DNA of 64,000 nt, from assembly GCA_024364735.1 (NCBI GenBank), contig JAGFNQ010005191.1, positions 281,994 to 345,993 of the forward strand, read 5' to 3'. A program made the translations under genes and the position numbers. Source of the DNA: Boesenbergia rotunda. Its lineage: Eukaryota; Streptophyta; Magnoliopsida; Zingiberales; Zingiberaceae. Shown piece by piece: positions 56,060-64,000 of this stretch. Numbering within the stretch: the stretch's first letter is position 1; each line of letters begins with the position of its first letter. The notes under the pieces were generated by a model that was given only the letters and a program-made list of their open reading frames with translations, was not told where the DNA came from and searched no databases.

Positions 56060-57330
56060 TGTTGGTGCAGGAAGCACCATATCGAACCTTGTTTTGATAT
56101 TGGCAAAGGATTCAAAGTTATGTTTATTGGTGATCTAACAAGTTACTCTAGTATGCAGGTTAAAAAGTCCTAGCGAAGGACTACTAGGCACTGGCAAAGG
56201 AATGTCAGGGTACAAAGCCCTAGCGAAGGACTGCTAGGCACTGGCGAAGGAATGCCAGGGTAAAAAGCCCTAGCGAAGGACTGCTAGGCACCAGGCGAAG
56301 CACAGCTTGGGACTGAAGCCCTAGCGAAGGACTGCTAGGCATCGGGCGAAGGACAGCTCGGTATCCAAGACCTGGCAAAGGACCGCTAGGCAAAAGTCCA
56401 ACCAAAGGAGCGGTTGGCATCAGGTACATTCTCCCGAGAGGAGTAGGTGAGGACGTGTTCCCCGTCGAGAAGGAACAGTAGGCGTCGGTTCGACCTAGGG
56501 CTCCATTTTGGAGGCCCAAAGTCAGAACCAAGACAGCTAAGGCTATATAAACTAACACATTATTATTTTATGTTGTTTTGGACTAACCCTGGATGCAGGA
56601 CCAAAGGAACGAGTGTCTGCAGCTCAAGAGCCTCAAAGGAGTGAGGCAGTGGCTGAGTAGGGCGCCCGGAGCGTCCCGGGCGCCCCCAAGGTGCATACAA
56701 AACAATGTAAGTAAGGAAGGCTTCGAACAACTGCTGGGCGGGGTGCCCCCGTGCTCCCGGGCGCCCCCGCTGCTCCCGGGCGCCCCCAGCGTCCCGGGCG
56801 CCCCCAATAGCAAACCACCGAAGCAGCTCCCCTCGAAGCCAACGGATGAAAGTTTGCCCCGGTCAAAGCTGATCCCGAATGTAAAGGGATCAGAAGCTGA
56901 CCGAGACCGAGACGGATCGAGTGACATGTGGGGGGGGGGGGGGGCGCCCCCGACGTTCCGGGCGCCCCCAGGGCTATATAAAGGGCCCTCGACCCCAGGC
57001 TTCAAAGCAACACTTGATTCAACGCTTCTACGCTCTTCTGCTCTCGCGCCTCGCTTCGGAAACTTCCCAACTCGAGCCGACGACGTCCCGCTGCTCCGAA
57101 AAAGACAACCTACATCGGACGTCGGTAAAAGAAGAGCTTCTTGTTTTTAAAAGTTTAACTTGCTACATTTGTAATTCAATACTATAAACTGTTATTGCGC
57201 GATTATAGTATTGCCCGCAGTAAACGGTCAACGACCGTGGGCCTTGGAGTAGGAGTCGACCTAGGCTCCGAACCAAGTAAAAATCACTTTGTTTGCGTGT
57301 TTGTTTTTAATTTTCCGCTGTGCAATTTTT
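56060..57330 (+). repeat. 5' LTR of C2, 3' end deleted
   Basis: Closely follows the right LTR until GTGCAATTT near 57328. The last roughly 70 bp and the whole primer-binding site are missing, and gag begins about 27 bp later. About 50-bp units at 56166-56400, GGGCGCCC words at 56660-56970, a run of 15 G at 56930-56944, TATATAAA at 56975. Confidence 0.85.
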
Positions 57331-57356
57331 TTTGTTAGTTATTTTTTTCAGATTAA

Positions 57357-58925
57357 ATGGCCATGCAAGAAGGATTCAGCACTGTCAGACCTCCACTTTT
57401 CAGAGGAGAAGACTTTTTATACTGGAAAAGTCGAATGGAGGTCCACCTGAAACCTCAGGTGGACATGTGGATTATCATCCAGTCCGGACTGGAGATACCC
57501 AAAAATGCTGAAGGAGTTCCTCAATGCTACACAGAGTGGGACACCGCTCTGAAACGAAGAATCGAAGTAGATGCAAAGGCGACTCAGACCCTCCAATGTG
57601 GCTTAACAAAAGAGGAGCTGAACCGGGTGGGCCCCTTCAACAGTGCCAAGGAGCTGTGGGCAAAATTGATCGAGCTGCACGAAGGAACATCAGACACTCG
57701 GATCAGTAAGAGAGATCTGCTCCTGAACAAATTGTATACCATCAAGATGGCCGACAACGAAACAGCAGCCCAGCTTCATGCACGAATCCAAGAATTGATG
57801 AACGGTCTTCACTCTATAGGTCACAAGGTCGAAAACCGTGACCTAATAAGGTATGCTTTAAATGCTTTCCCTAGAAACACCTTGTGGGCATCTATGGTAG
57901 ATGCATACAAGGTTTCAAGGGATCTCTCAAAAATTAAACTAGATGAATTATTTTCCGAATTAGAACTTCATGAACATACTAACTGCAATTTGGCCGAGAA
58001 AGGTATTGCCTTTGTTGCAGGAAAAACTGGAAGGTCAACAAAGAAGAAACCTCAACCTGAACCCGAGTCTAACTCAGACTCAGACTCAGAAGACGAAGAA
58101 GGAGATAGACCTAAGCTGGTCCGATTGGCCCGAAGCTACTATAAAGAATTGAAGAACCAAACCAACAGAAGGAAGGCCAACTGAAGAAAGGACGAACTAG
58201 CTGAACCCACAAATGACAAAAGCAAGCCCAACGTGACTTGCTATGAGTGCAAGAAGAAAGGCCACTACAAGACGGAGTGTCCAAACCTAAAGGAGACCAA
58301 AAAGTCAAGAAGAAAGAAAGCACTCCAAGCAACATGGGATGAATCTTCCTCAAAAGAAGAAGAAGAAGCACCCCTGCCAAACCTACTAGCCCTGACCGCC
58401 TCAGAAGAAGTCGAGACCGAGTCAGAATCTGAACAGGACGACGACAGACTAACCTTTTCAGAAGACGGCGAAATCAAGATAAGTGGTTTCAATAGAAGTC
58501 AGTTAAATGAACTTATTTCGTATCTTTCTCGAGATTTGGCGAAAGCCAAACATCGAGTCGAATCCCTCCGACAGGAAGTAAAACTCCTGAAAGAGGGAGC
58601 TGACTCTAAATCCTTAACCGAGAAAGTTCAAGAAGGAACTCCTACTCAAGTTGAAAAACTTGAGAAAGAGAACTCCTCCCTGAAAACTCAGATTAAGGAT
58701 CTTAGAGCTGCCTTAGAACGATTCACTTCTGGTTCCAAGGGTCGTGACATGATTCTTGGAAAACAGACGTCCGTTCTAAATCGATCTGGACTTGGCTATA
58801 GAACCAAATCCCGACAAAGATCTTACCTTGCTGTACTGAATCAGTCCAGAGGTAAAATTCAGGCATGGGTACCCAAACTGTGCCTGAACAAATCAACTGG
58901 ATCAAATCAGTATTGGATCCCCTAG
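57357..58925 (+). pseudogene. Gag of C2: UBN2 domain, zinc knuckle, coiled coil; one in-frame TGA
   Basis: The ATG at 57357 opens a UBN2/DUF4219-type capsid region (FLYWKSRMEVHL, LQCGLTKEELNRVGPF, AFPRNTLWASMVDAYK) up to about residue 210. FVAGKTG and an acidic serine-rich tract follow. A TGA at 58182-58184 (codon 276) breaks the frame, which continues unchanged: CYECKKKGHYKTEC knuckle, acidic stretch, long coiled coil (about residues 395-460), then the LNRSGLGY motif. The end is at 58925. This gag would assemble particles and bind RNA. It is nearly intact. In full Sireviruses protease would follow; here only non-coding sequence does. Confidence 0.85.
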
Positions 58926-61900
58926 GACAAGATTCACATCTTGCCTAACCATCATCGTGAAATTAGTCCAGGGGGAGCCAAACTGAAAACTATATTTATT
59001 GTTAAATAAAATTTAATTCTTGATTCAATTTGCATGTTTGATTGTTTATTTAAATTTCTACAATTTACCATGGTTAAAATTAGAAATGGTTAGTATAAGG
59101 ACTGAACAAACTTAACTGAAATTTGAACAACATAGTATTGGGTGGAGGTGAGATGATAGTACGTTAGGGAAGCCATCTTTGCGGAACTAGCCGATGCTAC
59201 CGATCCAAGACCCAAACTAGTTAGACCAGAATATACCAAAAAGTAATTTTGAAGATGAAATTTCACTAAAAGGCTTTGTCTAGGAAAGGGTTGATGATCC
59301 AGTAAGGCTACGGCCAAAGAAGGCCTTGTGCCTCGCCAAGACCTAGAAGCCAATTTTTGAAATTCAAATTCAATTTACTCTTTGTTAAATTCGAATCTAA
59401 CACAAATTTTCAGTTAATTTTAGATCCAAATATCTCTTTTCAAAATAAATTTAAATTGGGTTTAAAAATTAATTTAACTTTTCAAAATTAATCTTTCTAT
59501 TAAAATATGCATCTCACAAAACAGTTAAGGATATCCTGTTCTGTCACTTAGAAATGGGTGAGTTGCTTAGGACCTAAAAGTTGAGTCCAACCCAACCAAC
59601 TAATTCAGATTAATCAAAATCAAATCTTAATTAAATCAAAATCAAATCTTAATTAAATCAAAATTAAATCTTAATTAAATCAATTAAATTCAATTAAATC
59701 TTAATAAATTAAATTTAATTCAATCAAATTAAAATTTAATTCATCTGACTTTAAAATTCAAATTTAATTCATCTGACTTTTAACATTCAAATTTAATTTA
59801 ACTAACTTTTATAATTCAAAGTTAAAATTCTAATTAATTTCAAAATCCTCAAAAATTATTTTTTTTAGAACTAAGGTTTAATGTTTCAAAATTAACCATT
59901 TTTTGTTAAAATTAAATATTTGTCTCACACAACCCATAAGGTTAATATGATTGACCACGTAGAACCGGGTGAGACATCTAGGACCTAAAAGCATGATTCA
60001 CTATCCTTTTAAATAAAAAAAAGTTTGCAAAAATTATTCAAACTTACCTCTAATTTTTAATTTATTATACTGTACCATACTTTTTCATTTATCACATTTT
60101 TTTGTCAAATATCACAATAAATAGAGTCTAGGTCTTATTCTGATTTTGTCAAAATAGTCAACCCTAGTCCATATAGTCAAACCTGGTCAACACTGAAGTC
60201 CCTTAAGGAATTTAGATAAAAGACAGACTGTGTCAGATACAGGGGGAGTTCTTCTTAATTTTTTTTCGAAAAATTCAAATTTTTCAAAAACCTTATGCTT
60301 TAAAACTTATTCAAAAACCCTCAATATTACTATCTCATTGAAAAATTATCATCATAATTTTCGAAAACTGTGCTATCATTTCAAGTTATGTTTCCAAAAA
60401 TTTATCTTGAAAGTTATCATACTCAGAAGATTGTTCAAAATTATTCTTTTGATTTTAATAAACCCTAAAGACACAGAGGAAGATCCACTTCATGATCTAC
60501 AAGGACTCCTAGGATGTGTCAAATTTAGAAGGAGTTTGAGTCAAAAGAAGAATTTCTGAAATATTTTTTTGGTAATTATTTGTTTTGAAGTTATTAAATA
60601 ATTCTTATAATTTAAATCGAACCCTAAGAACTCAGAGGAAGAATACTTGTGGTCAACAAGCTTCCAAGGACTGTATCAAGTTTAGGGGGAGGTCAAATTA
60701 AAAGAGTTATTAAACATTTCTAAATAATATGTTTTCATACACTATATTTTCAAAATTGTGTCGAAAACATTTGTCTTACAAAATAATATTATTTTAAAAT
60801 GTTTTTGTGTCATATAAAATTATTTTTGAAATACCTTTGAAATACTATTTACTTGGGTTGAAAATTTTCCAGGACACTTAGGAAAATGTCCTTGTAGTTA
60901 ACAAAGTTTTCTAAGATTGTGTCAGACTGGAAAAGAAATCAAGTCAAGTTTTCAAAATAAAATTAATTTTTTTTAATGCATAATCTTCAAAAGTACTTCT
61001 ATTTTTCAAAGTATAATGTTTTGAAAAGTACTAATACTTGTAACGGCAATAGTGTTCTAAGTGAATGAAGTTGCTAAAAGATTTGCCTACAAATATAAAA
61101 TATTTTTTTAAGTGGAGTTTTGTTGGTGCAGTTTAAAGTTTTTTTTGCTATACTTTCAAGAATTATGCTAAGTATTTTTATGTTTTCAAAACTCATAGGC
61201 TTTGATACATAAATTTTTTAAAAAAAACTTCATTCAAAATATATTTTGTTATTGATATATGGCCAAGGGGGAGAGTAGAAATTAAATTCTTCCTTAAACG
61301 TTTTGTTAGAAAGGTTATCTTAGAAATGGTTTAAAACTTAGGAGAAGAATTTCACATTAAGGGGGAGAGACAGGAAAGAGAGAAATTATTTTAATCTTTA
61401 TCTCTTTTTCAAAAAGTGCTTCAAAAGTTTCTAAGTATTTCTAAGTGTTTCAAATTTTTGTTAAGTGCATGTCTTCTCCTAAGTAAATTTTGTTCCTTAA
61501 TAAACAAAATTTGTTTGAGCAAAAAACTTGTTCAAAAATTTTGCCAAATATTCCCAAGTAAAGTTTTTTGGTGAAAAACTTGTCTAGAAATTTCTTAAAG
61601 ATCTTGTTTTCCAAAATGCACAAAGTGTTTCTAAACAAATATTTCTAAGTGTGCAAAATTTTTTTTGGTAAACAAATTGTTTTTGGGAAAGATGAATTCA
61701 AAATTTTGCCTAAGTAATTTTTTTTTTGTTTTAAACAAAATTTAGGCTTGCAAAGCTCTTCGAAATGGAAAATTGTCTAAGTGTAAAAAGCTTTTGGTGC
61801 AAAGGCTTTTATTTTTTTTGAAAAACACTTTGTCAAAAAACTTAGAAATTTTTACAAAAACTCAAAACTCCCTATTAAGAACCTTGTTCGCCCATGTATA

Positions 61901-62116
61901 TTTTTGATATATGTCAAAGGGGGAGGAAAGGTCAAAGTTAAGTGTTTTAAGTGCCTTATAACACAAGTATTCAGGGTTTTAGGGGGAGTATGAGAAATAA
62001 AGATTTTTTTCAACTCTACATTAATTCTGTTCATAAACAGTTATACTTCATTGTTTACCTTTTGTTCTTAACTGTTATAAGTTTTTAACTTAACTTTGAA
62101 TTGTGTTGTCATAAAT
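58926..62116 (+). other. Non-coding 3' region of C2 with repeated GGGGGAG motifs
   Basis: No frame over 110 codons and no pol signature. GGGGGAG occurs near 58972, 60242, 60686, 61267, 61362, 61919 and 61981, before the true tract. Several are preceded by GATATATG(G/T)CAA or follow GTGTCAGA-type words. The order of modules matches C1 (29641-32430). Sireviruses are reported to carry such multiple polypurine motifs. Confidence 0.7.
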
Positions 62117-62131
62117 AAAAAAGGGGGAGAT
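62117..62131 (+). other. Polypurine tract of C2
   Basis: AAAAAAGGGGGAGAT directly before the right LTR. Confidence 0.9.
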
Positions 62132-63478
62132 TGTTGGTGCAGGAAGCACCATATCGAACCTTGTTTTGATATTGGCAAGGGATTCAAAGTTAAGTTTATT
62201 GGTGATCTAACAAGTTACTCTAGTGTGCAGGTTAAAAAGTCCTAGCGAAGGACTGCTAGGCATTGGCAAAGGAATGCCAGGGTACAAAGCCCTAGCGAAG
62301 GTCTGCTAGGCACTGGCAAAGGAATGCCAGGGTACAAAGCCCTAGCGAAGGACTGCTAGGCACCAGGCGAAGGACAGCTTGGGACTGAAGCCCTAGCGAA
62401 GGACTGCTAGGGATCGGGCGAAGGACAGCTCGGTATCCAAGACCTGGCAAAGGACCGCTAGGCAAACGTCCAACCAAAGGAGCGGTTGACATCAGGTACA
62501 TTCTCCCGAGAGGAGTAGGTGAGGACGCGTTCCCCGTCGAGAAGGAACAGTAGGCGTCGGTTCGACCTAGGGCTCCATTTTGGAGGCCCAAAGTCAAAAC
62601 CAAGACAGCTAAGGTTGTATAAACTAACACATTATTATTTTATGTTGTTTTGGACTAACCCTGGATGCAGGGCCAAAGGAACGAGTGTCTGCAGCTCAGA
62701 GAGCCTCAAAGGAGTGAGGCAGTGGCAGAGTAGGGCGCCTGGAGCGTCCCGGGCGCCCCCAAGGTGCATACAAAACAATGTAAGTAAGGAAGGCTTCGAA
62801 CATCTGCTGGGCGGGGCGCCCCTTTGCTCCCGGGCACCCCCGCTGCTCCCGGGCGCCCCCAGCGTCCCGGGCGCCCCCAATAGCAAACCACCGAAGCAGC
62901 TCCCCTCGAAGCCAACGGATGAAAGTTTGCCCCGGTCAAAGCTGATCCTGAATGTAAAGGGATCAGAAGTTGACCGAGACCGAGACGGATCGATTGACAC
63001 GTGGGGGGGGGGGGGGGGGGGAGGGGGGGTGCCCCCGACGTTCCGGGCGTCCCCAGGGCTATATAAAGGGCCCTCGACCCCAGGCTTCAAAGCAACACTT
63101 GATTCAACGCTTCTACGCTCTTCTGCTCTCGCGCCTCGCTCCGGAAACCTCCCAACTCGAGCCGACGACATCCCGCTGCTCCGAAAAAGACAACCTACAT
63201 CGGACGTCGGTAAAAGAAGAGCTTCTTGTTTTTAAAAGTTTAACTTGCTACATTTGTAATTCAATACTGTAAACTGTTATTGCGCGATTATAGTATTGCC
63301 CGCAGTAAACGGTCAACGACCGTGGGCCTTCGAGTAGGAGTCGACCTAGGCTCCGAACCAAGTAAAAATCACTGTGTTTGCATGTTTGTTTTTAATCTTC
63401 CGCTGTGCAATTTCTCTATCTCAAATCCGAACGCTTTCCGATATTCACCCCCCCTCTATCGGTTCTCTCGATCCAACA
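62132..63478 (+). repeat. 3' LTR of C2
   Basis: Complete, 1347 bp. About 50-bp CCCTAGCGAAGG units at 62240-62470, GGGCGCCC words at 62745-62880, a run of 19 G at 63003-63021 followed by a run of 7, TATATAAA at about 63060, end CCCCCCTCTATC to CCAACA. Confidence 0.9.
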
Positions 63479-63483
63479 CACAC

Positions 63484-64000
63484 TACTAGCTCCAAACCAA
63501 ATAGTGACTACATTTTGTGGGACAAGATCCAAATTATACTTCATCTTGAGTTAGCTTTGGCTAATCGCCCAAGACTCAGTATAACTAGGTAGGTAACATT
63601 TTACCAATTACATCATATGCAACTCTTGAAAAGGGTTAAGATTCTCATTACACATCATCTTGAGTTAGCTTTAGCTAATCGCCCAAGACTTAGTATAAAT
63701 TTCCTCTTACCCAACTTTCCTAACTTTTGGGATATGCCTCTATGTTTCTCAATCCAATTGAGGTGACTTAGTTAAGTCTCACCCAATGTTCGATAGCAGG
63801 ACATCACAATTGTTCTCTCGCACTCTACTAAGATAAAATGTGTTGCTTTGCTTTGGCAAACCCAACAATAAATGATCGAGGTAGTTTATGAGTACCGAAC
63901 CTTGGTAGGCATATTGAGTTGACTTAATTAAGATAAACATCTATGCATGTATCACATACACACACATAGCATATATCAATATATAAGCAAGAAAATGTGA
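63484..64000 (-). other. Leader of Copia-2, continuing beyond the window
   Basis: Aligns with 41055-41700 of Copia-1. It carries three of the leader hairpins: 63545-63573, 63659-63687 and 63841-63867. No ORF. Confidence 0.75.

Larger units (their letters stand above)
56060..63478 (+). mobile_element. Family-C Sirevirus-like, pol-less element C2
   Basis: TGTTGGTGCAG to ATCCAACA, flanked by CACAC (56055-56059 and 63479-63483). 7.4 kb: left LTR lacking its 3' end, gag, long non-coding part with eight GGGGGAG motifs, polypurine tract, full right LTR. No pol motif between 58926 and 62116. It inserted in the leader of Copia-2. Confidence 0.9.
51235..64000 (-). mobile_element. Second Angela-like copia (Copia-2), truncated at its 3' LTR and split by C2
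   Basis: It is the same family as Copia-1 but more decayed. Left: only the last roughly 690 bp of the 3' LTR, then the polypurine tract. Middle: broken gag-pol. The leader starts at 55915, is interrupted at 56059 by C2 (TSD CACAC), and resumes at 63484 to the window end. The 5' LTR lies beyond. Copia-1 shows the unoccupied C2 target (CACACTACTAG, near 41048). Confidence 0.9.

Noticed and set aside
57318..57346. Splice acceptor proving C2 was copied from a spliced RNA
   Set aside because: The TTTTTTTCAG stretch is retained, not removed. A plain deletion explains the junction as well.

Overview
This is plant nuclear DNA, and I see no host gene in it. Nearly the whole window is transposable elements. 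The elements are plant types: gag-only elements resembling Sireviruses (Ty1/copia), an Angela/BARE-like copia family, a Tekay/Del-like chromovirus, a CACTA (En/Spm) transposase remnant, a tRNA-type SINE and a MITE. The density and depth of nesting suggest a large angiosperm genome. A monocot is plausible, but the sequence does not prove it.

Left part (1-11571). A truncated element of a family I call B (B1, minus strand) occupies 1-2284, followed by a MITE (2429-2819) and unassigned DNA. A minus-strand SINE with a 16-bp target-site duplication (TSD) spans 3719-10826. It was split by a complete B element (B2, 3951-10754, TSD GGAGG). A second SINE-like segment (about 10975-11215) precedes a decayed CACTA transposase gene.

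Middle (11572-50251). This is one Russian-doll insertion. B3 (TSD ATGGT) sits in the CACTA gene. A family-A element (15349-47126, TSD TGGTG) sits in B3. Inside A are three more elements: a Tekay-like element with full-length LTRs (16762-23949, TSD AGCAC), a family-C element (C1, 26279-34211, TSD GAATG) that itself holds a solo LTR (32526-33929, TSD ATACA), and an Angela-like copia (35136-44316, TSD AGATT). Removing the insertions restores about 6.9 kb for B3 (B2 is 6.8 kb) and about 7.5 kb for A, which supports the reconstruction.

Right part (50252-64000). The CACTA transposase resumes, then runs into a second, more decayed Angela-like copia (51235 to beyond the window). That copia is split by another family-C element (C2, 56060-63478, TSD CACAC).

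How the pieces work together. The A, B and C elements in view carry gag (UBN2/DUF4219-type, with zinc knuckles) but no pol, so they would need enzymes supplied in trans. B elements carry a second sense-strand gene (ORF2) with its own predicted promoter and intron. Each family has its own short palindrome array just upstream of the LTR TATA region. In B, the same palindromes also precede the ORF2 promoter. The Angela-like leader carries a set of RNA hairpins that keep their pairing between the two diverged copies. All coordinates and repeat matches come from reading the sequence. Family names come from recalled motifs, not from a database search.
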